This document shows positions 1 through 7,965 of a DNA stretch of 64,000 nucleotides, piece after piece. The position numbers and the translations under genes are program-made. The stretch is from NCBI RefSeq assembly GCF_000092365.1, contig NC_014218.1:1736001-1800000 (forward strand). Reading direction: 5' to 3'. The stretch is from Arcanobacterium haemolyticum DSM 20595. GTDB taxonomy: Bacteria > Actinomycetota > Actinomycetes > Actinomycetales > Actinomycetaceae. Under the pieces are notes generated by a model. It did no database searches. It was not told the origin of the DNA and saw only the letters and a program-made list of their open reading frames with translations. Position 1 is the first letter of the stretch; every line of letters starts with the position of its first letter.

Positions 1-962
1 CCGGATTCATACTCACCACAATCTTTTGCATTGTGTATGCCATCGGCTGTTCATACATGGTTCGAGAACCCGATAAGAAGGAAGAACTCCGGATTTTCGC
101 AGCAACCGCTATTCCGCTCCTTGGAATCACATTCATCATCCTGAAACTCTTCAACATCAGCGGGTTATCCTTCTTCCCTTACCTATTCGCACTAGCAGGA
201 ATGCTACTAGAGTTCCGGTACGCGATCAGCGTCGTTTTCACGCTCAGCACGATCATCGAATTGGCAGGTTGGTGGCAAAACCATTTAGCAGAAGCGCATT
301 CATTCCTGCTTGTTTCACTCGGTGTTTTTGCCATGACCTCCGGTACCCGATATTTCGATCATGCTGAACGTGAAAAACGTGCCCTATCAGCCCGCGAAGC
401 CGTGGCATCCGAACGCGATCGATTAGCACGGGATGTTCATGACGTGCTCGGCCACTCCCTCACTATCCTGGCTTTAAAATCCGAATTAGCCTTACGCGTC
501 TTCGATTCAGACCCACAGCGGGCACGATCTGAACTCGAAGCCATCTCATCACTCACACGCTCTGCCATTGCAGAAGTGAGAGCAACAGTATCTGGATTAC
601 GGATGCAGCTGTTAACAGAAGAACTGGATAACTCCCTGCGCGTAATACGCGATTCTGGATTAACCGTTACCGTTGATGGCGAACCGGATGCCGTTGATCC
701 ACGCTTCCGATTTGTATTCGCATGGGTTGTACGCGAAGCAAGCACTAACATTCTGCGCCATGCACGCGCATCACACGTCACCATCGTTCTACGTTCAGGA
801 ATAGTGAGCGTAGAAGATAACGGCATTGGAATTAGTAACGTTCCAGGCAATGGCCTACTAGGATTACGTGAGCGGGTAGAAAACGCAGGCGGACAACTCC
901 AGATAGAACCAACACACCCCGGAACCCGCATCAGCGCACTCATGGATGGAGAACACGCGTGA
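1..962 (+). CDS. Sensor histidine kinase, DesK/NarL type (5' end outside window)
   Basis: Membrane sensor kinase that autophosphorylates on His and passes phosphate to the response regulator that follows. The reading frame is open to the left edge, where it encodes a hydrophobic stretch, so the true start lies upstream; the GTG at 33 is only the first internal candidate. About four membrane segments come first. Then a HisKA_3 box (RDVHDVLGHSLT, His codon near 438), and a HATPase domain with an N box (REASTNILRHA), VEDNGIGI and GLLGLRERV. Its stop overlaps the next gene's start by 4 bases, so they form one operon. The stimulus cannot be read from sequence; DesK relatives often sense membrane state. 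Confidence 0.9.
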   Translation, partial: GFILTTIFCIVYAIGCSYMVREPDKKEELRIFAATAIPLLGITFIILKLFNISGLSFFPYLFALAGMLLEFRYAISVVFTLSTIIELAGWWQNHLAEAHSFLLVSLGVFAMTSGTRYFDHAEREKRALSAREAVASERDRLARDVHDVLGHSLTILALKSELALRVFDSDPQRARSELEAISSLTRSAIAEVRATVSGLRMQLLTEELDNSLRVIRDSGLTVTVDGEPDAVDPRFRFVFAWVVREASTNILRHARASHVTIVLRSGIVSVEDNGIGISNVPGNGLLGLRERVENAGGQLQIEPTHPGTRISALMDGEHA

Positions 963-1564
963 TTCGAATATTAGTAGCCGACGATCAAGCGCTCGTACGC
1001 GGTGCCCTCACTGCACTCCTCAACCTGGAAGAAGATCTTGAAGTTGTAGCCGAAGTTGGCCGTGGAGATGCCATTATGCCTGCAATCCGCGAATTCTCTC
1101 CAGATGTAGCCGTTATAGACATCGAAATGCCAGGATGCTCAGGAATCGATGCCGCCGAAGCGATCCAGGCTGCAGACCTACCAACCCACGTACTCATCGT
1201 CACTACCTTCGGCCGGCCAGGATACGTCAATCGCGCATTAGCGGCAGGCGCTCGCGGTTTCGTGGTCAAAGATACTCCTGCACACGAACTGGCACGCGCA
1301 ATTCGTACCGTTCACAATGGAGGCCGCGTGGTAGATCCTGCTCTAGCCACACAATCACTCTTTGATGGTGTTAATCCGCTTACGGACCGCGAGCGCGATA
1401 TCCTCCGAATCGCTGAGGAAGGTATTCCCATCGCAGACATCGCACAACGAGTATTCCTATCGGAAGGAACAGTGCGTAACCATCTTTCATCAGCAATCAG
1501 CAAAACACACGCATCTACCCGCGCTCAAGCCGCACACATCGCACGCGAACGCGGTTGGCTCTGA
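959..1564 (+). CDS. LuxR-family response regulator, DesR-like
   Basis: DNA-binding partner of the kinase before it. An N-terminal receiver domain shows the acidic pair D8-D9, the likely phospho-acceptor D54 (VIDIEMPG) and the conserved Lys in FVVKDTP. The C-terminal LuxR/GerE helix-turn-helix starts near residue 140 (LTDRERDILRI) and has the recognition stretch SEGTVRNHLSS. The length, 201 residues, is normal. It starts with GTG overlapping the kinase stop. Targets are unknown; regulators of this kind often control a membrane-lipid or transporter gene next to the pair, and any such gene would lie left of the window. Confidence 0.92.
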   Translation: MIRILVADDQALVRGALTALLNLEEDLEVVAEVGRGDAIMPAIREFSPDVAVIDIEMPGCSGIDAAEAIQAADLPTHVLIVTTFGRPGYVNRALAAGARGFVVKDTPAHELARAIRTVHNGGRVVDPALATQSLFDGVNPLTDRERDILRIAEEGIPIADIAQRVFLSEGTVRNHLSSAISKTHASTRAQAAHIARERGWL

Positions 1565-1573
1565 CCACACCCC

Positions 1574-2680
1574 TTACGAACGCTTACGTGCACGCAACAC
1601 CGTAAAACGCGAATCGCGGGCCAGCTGTGCCACCTGTGTAAAAAGCCGCTCAACAATCGGGCGATATCGCAGATGCGAATTAAACACGATATACAAACGC
1701 CCATCCCGCATCAACAATCTACGAGACGCAATAAGCAAATCATCAACAAGCGAATCATCCACCGCGAAACCATCATGAAAAGGCGGATTCAACAGCACCG
1801 CGCCTACACTCTCATCACCCATACATTGAGCAGACGTATCCCATGACACATCAACGCGATCCTTATACTCTACTAACGTCAGTTTCGTTGACTCCACAGC
1901 ATCCGCAGAAATATCCGTAGCACAGACAAAGCCTATTCCCGCTTCTAGCAGCGCCCGGCTCACAGCCCCATTCCCGCACCCGAAATCAAGAACAGTAGCA
2001 GGCTCTTCACCAGCCCAATCAGCAATTGCATGACGCGCCATCAACTGCCCACCGCGATCCGCAACAACTCCCGCAAACGTAGCACCAAACGCATAAAGGC
2101 CATCAGCATGACGCACGGCAGGTTCGGGAAGTGACTTACGCGGCTGCGTTGCAACAAGTGCCCGGAATTTTCCAGAACCACGGCTGGCACGCACGTCGTC
2201 AAACGCAGAAGCCAGTGCCTGATTCTGGCTACGATTCATGTGCTTCGTATTATGCGCGCCAACAAAACGCCCCACGCCGGCCCGCGCCGCGCACTGCGCA
2301 AGATACTCCAGATGGCTAAGCGATTTTGGCAAATGAGTAACCAAAACCCCTAACCCCGGTTCATGCCCCTTCGCGTATTCTTGCAAAAAATCATCTAGAT
2401 TGATCGGGCCATCGATGCCCCTTGCCCATATTTTTTCCCGCATCTGGAGTTCTACAGCCAACGAAACTGCCCGATCAACTTCTGAACGAACGTCAGACAC
2501 CACAACAACATGTTCAGCTTCATGAAGCATATATTCAGACAAAACACCTGACGGATCAACCCCAATATAGGCCGTAATTCCCGGATTATCAGGGTCACAG
2601 TATGATTCGGCTAGAATCAGACGATCTAATCTACTCGCTTGAGAGAGAATTTGTGCGCCCGGGGCTGTACGGTTATTCAT
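1574..2680 (-). CDS. Class I SAM methyltransferase, RsmC/RlmG-like
   Basis: Probable rRNA guanine-N2 methyltransferase. The C-terminal half holds the SAM-binding motif LDFGCGNGAVSRALLEAG and the catalytic NPPFHDG motif typical of RsmC/RlmG enzymes. The N-terminal half is a diverged, probably RNA-binding copy of the same fold, as in that family. I prefer ATG 2680 over the in-frame GTG at 2710 because 2710 would crowd the ribosome site of the divergent gene; neither start has a strong ribosome site. About 368 residues, a usual length. Which rRNA base it modifies cannot be told from sequence. It faces the two-component genes tail to tail. Confidence 0.8.
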   Translation of the reverse strand: MNNRTAPGAQILSQASRLDRLILAESYCDPDNPGITAYIGVDPSGVLSEYMLHEAEHVVVVSDVRSEVDRAVSLAVELQMREKIWARGIDGPINLDDFLQEYAKGHEPGLGVLVTHLPKSLSHLEYLAQCAARAGVGRFVGAHNTKHMNRSQNQALASAFDDVRASRGSGKFRALVATQPRKSLPEPAVRHADGLYAFGATFAGVVADRGGQLMARHAIADWAGEEPATVLDFGCGNGAVSRALLEAGIGFVCATDISADAVESTKLTLVEYKDRVDVSWDTSAQCMGDESVGAVLLNPPFHDGFAVDDSLVDDLLIASRRLLMRDGRLYIVFNSHLRYRPIVERLFTQVAQLARDSRFTVLRARKRS

Positions 2681-2724
2681 AGACCTAATTATTCCATACA
2701 GGTGCACCACGTAAAGGAGCTACC

Positions 2725-3102
2725 GTGACCAGCATAGAAACCACGCACGAATGGGAACTTTGGGATGCTGAAGAGTTAGCAGTCCAACTTGGAGGATTCA
2801 CAATTCCAACACCGGAAGAACGTGCCGCTGTTCAGCCTGGAGATATCGTTAAACTCGTTTTCGGTTTAACAGAGCCAGAAGGCGAAATTGCCGCAGAACG
2901 CATGTGGGTTATTGTTGACGGCATGGATGCCGCCGGCTACATTGGGACGCTCGATTCTGATCCTGAATACATTACCTCGATCGAAGCAGGCGATGAAGTC
3001 CGATTCGACGCCAGCCACATTATTGAAGTTTTCGATGAAGCCGCTTATGAAGCTGGCAGTGGCGGATGCGGCGGCAACTGCAACTGTAGCTGCGGAAAGT
3101 AA
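2725..3102 (+). CDS. DUF2314-like protein with Cys/Gly-rich tail
   Basis: Function unknown. The middle part (VKLVFGL, ERMWVIVDGMD, GYIGTLDSDPEYI, GDEVRFDASHIIEVF) matches my memory of DUF2314/YegJ-like domains. The last 13 residues carry five cysteines in a Gly/Asn setting (GGCGGNCNCSCGK), which could bind metal or be a late addition. It starts at GTG 2725 with a clear AAAGGAG ribosome site at 2713. No signal peptide or membrane segment is seen. It is transcribed divergently from the methyltransferase, with a gap of only 44 bases. Confidence 0.75.
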   Translation: MTSIETTHEWELWDAEELAVQLGGFTIPTPEERAAVQPGDIVKLVFGLTEPEGEIAAERMWVIVDGMDAAGYIGTLDSDPEYITSIEAGDEVRFDASHIIEVFDEAAYEAGSGGCGGNCNCSCGK

Positions 3103-3105
3103 ACT

Positions 3106-3570
3106 CTATTCTCCAACAACTACCCGGTACACTACCGCTGCGCACTGTGCCGGGTATTGTGTTTCTTCCGCAGATAACTCAACAACAGGAACCTTACGCG
3201 CAACAGGTTCAGCACCAGTAACATTCATGGAACTAAGTGCGTTCACATACGGGATAGAACGAGAAATCACCCGATGAAAAACACTGCACGTCCATTGAGG
3301 TTCGATCGCGATAACTGACGATACACGCGCCGGGAAACGCCGCTGAAAAGCCCGTGCCGCAATGGCACTTCTACCTGCAGAAACAAGTACAACTGGTTCA
3401 TCAGACACGCTCAACGCGTCCCGGTTAATAGCCGAAAAAACCGTATCTTCATCAGCACAATTATTGAGCGCCGGCGCTGCCACAGCCCACATAGGCGGGA
3501 GATGTTCAGCTACGTCCTGCCAATCGAATGGCGATTTCCCAGGAGCATGCAAGAATACAACGGTAGTCAC
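3106..3570 (-). CDS. Small alpha/beta-hydrolase-like protein
   Basis: A short protein that begins like an alpha/beta hydrolase (TTVVFLHAPGKSPFDW, then PVVLVSAGRSAIAARAFQRRFP). The usual GxSxG nucleophile elbow is replaced by SAGRSA and no clear catalytic His follows, so activity is doubtful. At 154 residues it is about 100 short of a full hydrolase. It follows the Glpr-like gene by 3 bases, so the two are probably co-transcribed. It ends 3 bases from the convergent DUF2314-like gene. Function unknown. Confidence 0.65.
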   Translation of the reverse strand: MTTVVFLHAPGKSPFDWQDVAEHLPPMWAVAAPALNNCADEDTVFSAINRDALSVSDEPVVLVSAGRSAIAARAFQRRFPARVSSVIAIEPQWTCSVFHRVISRSIPYVNALSSMNVTGAEPVARKVPVVELSAEETQYPAQCAAVVYRVVVGE

Positions 3571-3573
3571 GTT

Positions 3574-4497
3574 TTAAGCCCGACGCCGTGATAGCAAGGC
3601 ATCCAAGGTAGAACCGCTACCGAGCAAATCTTGGCGGAGTTCTTCGTTGCCCGTCATTTCAGGGGCAACGTGTGCTGCAGGCATGGATTCGTCACCCAAA
3701 CGCTGGTTCAAACGGGTTGGCCGGAATGGAGCATCTCCGCCAGTTTCAGCCTTAGGGACAAACGGCGCAACGGTTTTCAGTGTGTAGGATGGTTTTGCTG
3801 GAATAGCAAGCGCCGCAGCGCGAGCTTCACGTTCTTCACGGCTCATCTTCCGCGGCGCAGCAGGCTCCGCAACAGGAGCATCTACTGAACGTTCAACGTC
3901 AATATCTGGAACTTCCTGCACAGCAACCTGCTTTTCCACAGGAGCAACAGGACGAGCCGGCTTCGCCACAGGAACAACTCTCCCACGCAACACCTTGTTG
4001 AGGCGTACGATACGCGCCCCATCGGCGTCGTTAGCTTGAGCCATCACATTCAACACGTAACCGAACCCGGCAACGTAAGCGCCGGTGAGCGCCGTAGCGC
4101 CGATCGCAACTATAGACGAAACGGACGCGAATGTAACTGCTCCCCAAGAAGCCAACGTAACCAGAACCAAAACGGCAGCGATCATCATGCCACGCAACTG
4201 ATTCGCACGGCGATTAGCCATACGTGCCCGCACGCGTGACCGTTCGCGAGCAGCTTTACGCAACTGTTCACTAGTCATAGTCGGTTCCATGATTCGCTCC
4301 GTTAAAAAGATTTTCCCGTGGGCTTGTTGAGACGCGGTTGGCGCGAGCGAGGGTCGGGTAACAAGCCGCAAATCTTCTGCAAACCGTTCATCGATTGGAG
4401 CATCCCCAAGTACTTGGCGTGAACGCAACGCTTGAGGCACCAGATAAACAAGCAGAAAGACAGCGGCGATCGCGATACCGAAGCCTCCAAAACCCAT
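3574..4497 (-). CDS. Membrane protein, candidate Glp receptor (Glpr-like)
   Basis: Membrane protein with one N-terminal membrane helix (about residues 3-20), a charged segment rich in Arg (about 75-105), two more helices (about 105-150), then a long Pro/Glu-rich cytoplasmic tail ending in LDALLSRRRA. Known biology: in Corynebacterium the MoeA-like protein Glp binds a membrane receptor (Glpr) and links division to wall growth, and M. tuberculosis has moeA1, rimJ and a membrane protein in a row (Rv0994-Rv0996). Here the gene lies just downstream of the MoeA gene in the same direction, 106 bases apart, with no rimJ between. The Glpr assignment rests on this position and topology, so it is an inference. 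Confidence 0.6.
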   Translation of the reverse strand: MGFGGFGIAIAAVFLLVYLVPQALRSRQVLGDAPIDERFAEDLRLVTRPSLAPTASQQAHGKIFLTERIMEPTMTSEQLRKAARERSRVRARMANRRANQLRGMMIAAVLVLVTLASWGAVTFASVSSIVAIGATALTGAYVAGFGYVLNVMAQANDADGARIVRLNKVLRGRVVPVAKPARPVAPVEKQVAVQEVPDIDVERSVDAPVAEPAAPRKMSREEREARAAALAIPAKPSYTLKTVAPFVPKAETGGDAPFRPTRLNQRLGDESMPAAHVAPEMTGNEELRQDLLGSGSTLDALLSRRRA

Positions 4498-4603
4498 GCT
4501 TCAACCGTAATAAATGCTAACGATAAAGCGGATATTTACCCATGGTGTGTTGCTAGAAGCACACTCCAAAATCAGACATCCGCAACTCTAGCACCATCCC
4601 GCC

Positions 4604-5815
4604 TTATCGGTCCAACACCTCACACACTAATTCTTCCCCCACAGCAACGCGAGTCTGACTTTCTGGAACAATCGCCAAGCAGTTTGCGGCAGACAAAGCG
4701 GTGAGCAAAGGCCGGCGCGGATCGCCAGTTGGCTCCAGCTGATACCCGTCCCGCGGGTTCCCCAACACGCGCGCCCGAACAAACTCACGCTGCCCCGCCG
4801 GCGATTCCCAACCACGCACCACACGCGCCTTAATCGACTGCCGGTGGATATGCGAATGCCCTGCCATTTTCCGAAGTGACGGCCGGATGAACACTTCAAA
4901 GTTAGTCAATACCGAAACCGGGTTGCCCGGCAAACAGTACACAACCGTAGAACCGATCCGCCCCACGCCAAGCTGGCGCCCAGGAGACATGGCGATGTTA
5001 TCGAACCGCACGTCTCCCAACTGGTGCATGACGTCTTTCACCGTATCGCCACCGCCGTAGGAAAGCCCGCCGGTAGTAATGATGATATCGGCACGAACAA
5101 GCTGATCTTCGATCACGTCTCGCAATTCGCGGGCATCATCAGGAACGGCACCCACGCGGAACACATCACCGCCGGCGTCAGTTACAGCAGAAGCCAACGC
5201 GTGTGAATTCGCATCGAACACCCTACCGCGCCGAGCATTCGTGCCAGGCTCCTGCAATTCATCACCAACGGACATGATCACAACGCGCGGGCGCGGGTGC
5301 ACCATCACGCGCGAGTGCCCGGCAGATGCCAATATCGCCACTTGGCGGGAGCCAATTCGGACTCCAGCTTCTAGCACAATCGATCCTGCGCTCAGATCTT
5401 CGGCGCGCATCCGCACGTTCGCACCGGGTTCACACGTGGCGCGAATCTGAACTTCTGCTCTCCCTTGATCGGTGGCTTCGATGGGAACAACACAATCGGC
5501 ACCGTGTGGCATGGGTGCGCCGGATGAGATTTTCATGCAGGCAACTTCCACGATGCTTTGCGCGTCTGTTGAATCGGCGCGGATTTCGGTGATAACGGGC
5601 AACGTTACGGGAGCATCCACGCTTGCTCCCAGAATGTCTGCGGCACGCACGGCGTAGCCATCGCGCCCGGCCAGATCGGCCGCTGGCAGATCAACAAGCG
5701 AACGCACGTTGTCTGCCAGGATCGTGCCCACGGAATCGTGGAGCGTGACGGTAAAGGCTGGTAGAGGCGATGAGACCGCTAGGCAATCGGCTAGGTGATC
5801 TGCAACAGACTTCAT
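4604..5815 (-). CDS. moeA: MoeA/gephyrin-like molybdopterin molybdotransferase (possible Glp)
   Basis: MoeA-family protein of normal length (403 residues). Visible motifs are DLAGRDGYAV (usually SAMDGYAV), SSGAPMPHGADCVVPIE, the MoCF fold with SVGDEL, TTGGLSYGGGD (usually SGGVSVGD) and the substrate loop CLPGNPVS. The classical role is inserting molybdate into molybdopterin. No other molybdenum-cofactor gene lies in the window. Since the neighbours match the Glp/Glpr locus, this copy may act in cell division rather than cofactor synthesis. It is divergent from the cyclo-ligase gene. I cannot separate the two roles from sequence alone. Confidence 0.88.
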   Translation of the reverse strand: MKSVADHLADCLAVSSPLPAFTVTLHDSVGTILADNVRSLVDLPAADLAGRDGYAVRAADILGASVDAPVTLPVITEIRADSTDAQSIVEVACMKISSGAPMPHGADCVVPIEATDQGRAEVQIRATCEPGANVRMRAEDLSAGSIVLEAGVRIGSRQVAILASAGHSRVMVHPRPRVVIMSVGDELQEPGTNARRGRVFDANSHALASAVTDAGGDVFRVGAVPDDARELRDVIEDQLVRADIIITTGGLSYGGGDTVKDVMHQLGDVRFDNIAMSPGRQLGVGRIGSTVVYCLPGNPVSVLTNFEVFIRPSLRKMAGHSHIHRQSIKARVVRGWESPAGQREFVRARVLGNPRDGYQLEPTGDPRRPLLTALSAANCLAIVPESQTRVAVGEELVCEVLDR

Positions 5816-5907
5816 TGTTGTCCCTTCAGGTTGAGGCTAGTTTCTAGTTTATCCGCTTCGCGCTTAAGGGTGAGGGCTGTTGGGGATTTTCGTGGAAGAA
5901 TGGGGGT

Positions 5908-6525
5908 ATGAACTCGGTGTTGAGACTTCCTGATACGTCACAGATGGATATTGAAGAAGCAAAGCAAACTATTCGCGCGGCTATTCGTGAGAGGCGTGCG
6001 GCTAGGGCGCATGCGTTTTCTGATGAGTGGGTTGCGCCGGCGCTTGATTTTACGCAGGGGTGCGATACGGTTGCGTGTTATGTTTCGTTACCTACTGAGC
6101 CTCCTACTGCGGCGGTTTTGGATGCGTTGGAGGCTGCGGGGAAGAAGATTTTGTTGCCGAAGCTTGGGCCGGGTTTGACTCGCGCGTGGGGTTTTTATCA
6201 GGGCCGGGATGATTTGGAGCAGTTGGCCCCTGGGCGTCCGCCGGAGCCGTCTGGGGAGGCGTTGGGGAACGATATTTTGGGTTCTGTTGACGCGATGATT
6301 ATTCCTGGTTTGGCGTTGTCTTATAAGGGGCAGCGGATGGGCCAGGGTGGCGGTTGGTATGATCGTGCGTTGAAGGTTCCTGGTTTGACGTCGCGTATTG
6401 CTCAGATGGTTTTCCCGTGGGAGTTTGTGGATTCTGAGTTGCCGCAGGACGAGTTGGATGTGTTGGTTCCGTTTGGTTTGTTGCCTACGGGTTGGGTTGA
6501 GACGTCCGTTGCGGGAGCATTGTGA
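5908..6525 (+). CDS. 5-formyltetrahydrofolate cyclo-ligase family protein
   Basis: Converts 5-formyl-THF to 5,10-methenyl-THF using ATP, returning folate to the one-carbon pool. The family signature GQGGGWYDRAL is present, with an N-terminal basic helix (IRAAIRERRAAR) and the core VDAMIIPGLALSYKGQRMG. An alternative start is ATG 5944, giving the more usual beginning MDIEEAKQTIR. Codons end strongly in T or G, unlike neighbours such as mscL. Its place between moeA and the SAF/mscL genes is a conserved actinobacterial arrangement. Confidence 0.9.
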   Translation: MNSVLRLPDTSQMDIEEAKQTIRAAIRERRAARAHAFSDEWVAPALDFTQGCDTVACYVSLPTEPPTAAVLDALEAAGKKILLPKLGPGLTRAWGFYQGRDDLEQLAPGRPPEPSGEALGNDILGSVDAMIIPGLALSYKGQRMGQGGGWYDRALKVPGLTSRIAQMVFPWEFVDSELPQDELDVLVPFGLLPTGWVETSVAGAL

Positions 6526-6619
6526 CCTTCTAGTTCTCCACATTTTTCTTTCAGGTGCGTTTTCCACAGATTTTTTGGGACGACGACGCGGCTGCCCTCA
6601 TTATTGGCACACTAGAAGT

Positions 6620-7267
6620 ATGACTCTCTCAAAACATCAACGTATTCGTGCTTTCATGTGGCGGTGGCGATGGATTGGGTTCGCAGCGCTTGTTGCGGTT
6701 TTTGCGCAAAGTCTTGTGAGCGCACTCGATTCGTCTGCACCGGCACGCTATCGCGCAGTAGTGGCGGCTACTGATCTTCCAGCCGGGCATCAACTCTCTG
6801 ATTCTGATCTGTCTGTACTCCCACTACCCACTCAGCTTCCCGGCTCCACTGTGAACGTCACCGATGTGAGTGGACATCACTTGCTTGTGTCTGTTCCAAA
6901 AGGTGCTCTGATTAGCACTCATCATGTTCTTTCACCACAAACGCTAGAGCAAGCATCTCCTGGATACGTGATTGCGCCAGTTCTTCTTGCGGATACTGGC
7001 GGCCTATCCCTCATTCATACGGGCAGTTATGTTGATCTTTTCAAACCGGGAAAAGAATCGTTGGATGGATCGTCATCTGAAGCAGAGCTCATTGCTCACC
7101 ATATTCGCGTAGCGGGTGTTGCGAAGACTGCCGGCGAAAAGAATTTTTTACGTGAAACTCCTGACACAGCTCGGTTCTTTTTAGAAATACCAGATTCAAC
7201 TATTAAGCTGATACTAGGAACCGAGGCACGAACGCCACTGATTGCTGTGCTTTCGGGCGGCGCCTAA
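6620..7267 (+). CDS. SAF-domain membrane-anchored protein (CpaB/RcpC-like)
   Basis: One N-terminal membrane helix (about residues 15-35) is followed by a SAF domain (AATDLPAGHQLSDSDLSVLP, then a loop with VPKGALIS). It resembles the pilus-assembly proteins CpaB/RcpC, but no pilus genes are here. I chose ATG 6620 because the upstream in-frame extension overlaps the cyclo-ligase gene in another frame and does not look coding. 215 residues. It precedes mscL by 47 bases and may share its transcript. The exported domain probably binds a carbohydrate or peptide; the role is unknown. Confidence 0.75.
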   Translation: MTLSKHQRIRAFMWRWRWIGFAALVAVFAQSLVSALDSSAPARYRAVVAATDLPAGHQLSDSDLSVLPLPTQLPGSTVNVTDVSGHHLLVSVPKGALISTHHVLSPQTLEQASPGYVIAPVLLADTGGLSLIHTGSYVDLFKPGKESLDGSSSEAELIAHHIRVAGVAKTAGEKNFLRETPDTARFFLEIPDSTIKLILGTEARTPLIAVLSGGA

Positions 7268-7314
7268 GCTTCCAATCCTCCGATTGTCCGCATCAAAATA
7301 GAAAAAGGATAGCC

Positions 7315-7689
7315 ATGCTCAAGGGATTCAAAGATTTTATTAACAAAGGGAACGTCATTGATCTCGCTGTCGCAGTTGTGATTGGTGCAGCTTTCGCTCC
7401 AGTTATTTCTTCATTGACAGAAAAAGTCCTCATGCCGCTCATTTCGGCAATCTTCGGCCAGCCAAACTTCGATACGTTGGGCGAATTCCACATCGGCACC
7501 ACCGCAATCCAGCCAGGTTTCTTCCTCACCGCAGTAGTTAACTTCCTGATCGTTGCAGCAGCCATCTACTTCTTTGTTGTTACCCCAATGAACAAGCTGA
7601 AGAAAAAGAAGGAAGAGCCAGCTCCAGAAGCTCCAGCAGCAGATGTTGTTCTACTAACCGAAATCCGCGATCTGCTCGCACGCCGCTGA
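7315..7689 (+). CDS. mscL: Large-conductance mechanosensitive channel MscL
   Basis: Pentameric channel that opens under membrane tension and releases solutes on osmotic downshock. The N-terminal FKDFINKGNVIDLAVAVVIG is the conserved first helix, and the second helix (about residues 68-95) is followed by the basic cluster KKKKEE and a C-terminal helix (LLTEIRDLL). At 124 residues it is slightly short but complete. The ribosome site AAAAGGAT lies just before ATG 7315. A strong hairpin follows at 7711-7742. Confidence 0.96.
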   Translation: MLKGFKDFINKGNVIDLAVAVVIGAAFAPVISSLTEKVLMPLISAIFGQPNFDTLGEFHIGTTAIQPGFFLTAVVNFLIVAAAIYFFVVTPMNKLKKKKEEPAPEAPAADVVLLTEIRDLLARR

Positions 7690-7710
7690 TACGCGCTTTT
7701 GCAAGCCTAT

Positions 7711-7742
7711 ATGGCCGGGAATGGACATCCATTCCCGGCCAT
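7711..7742. terminator. Hairpin between convergent mscL and 72-aa gene
   Basis: Perfect 14-bp inverted repeat with a 4-base loop (ATGGCCGGGAATGG, loop, CCATTCCCGGCCAT). It sits between two converging genes, so it probably ends both transcripts. Neither side has a run of T. Confidence 0.7.
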
Positions 7743-7746
7743 TGCT

Positions 7747-7965
7747 CTACAATTTGCCGAAATGAGGAGGAACGTTCTCGATTAACTCTTTTTCGTGTGG
7801 ATCGTATGCCTGCGCTGGTGTGTGGAATCCTGTAGGTTTGGACAGCACCGGCCCTGCATCCGTATTGTGAAGCGCTTCTTCAGGCGTAGCAATATCGCCG
7901 CGTTCTAGCCGCCCAGCATCAAGGCGCGATAATCGAACAACTCGCCGCCCACGTTTCTCAGTCAT
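7747..7965 (-). CDS. Small conserved-looking basic protein coupled to the helicase-like gene
   Basis: 72 residues, basic N-terminus (MTEKRGRRVVRLSRLDAG), then a mixed region with PEEALHNTD and the tail NVPPHFGKL. I do not recognise the family. ATG 7965 is preferred to TTG 7974 because GGAG stands nine bases upstream of the ATG. The start overlaps the end of the giant helicase-like gene (stop at 7958), so translation is probably coupled and the two proteins may work together. Confidence 0.65.
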   Translation of the reverse strand: MTEKRGRRVVRLSRLDAGRLERGDIATPEEALHNTDAGPVLSKPTGFHTPAQAYDPHEKELIENVPPHFGKL

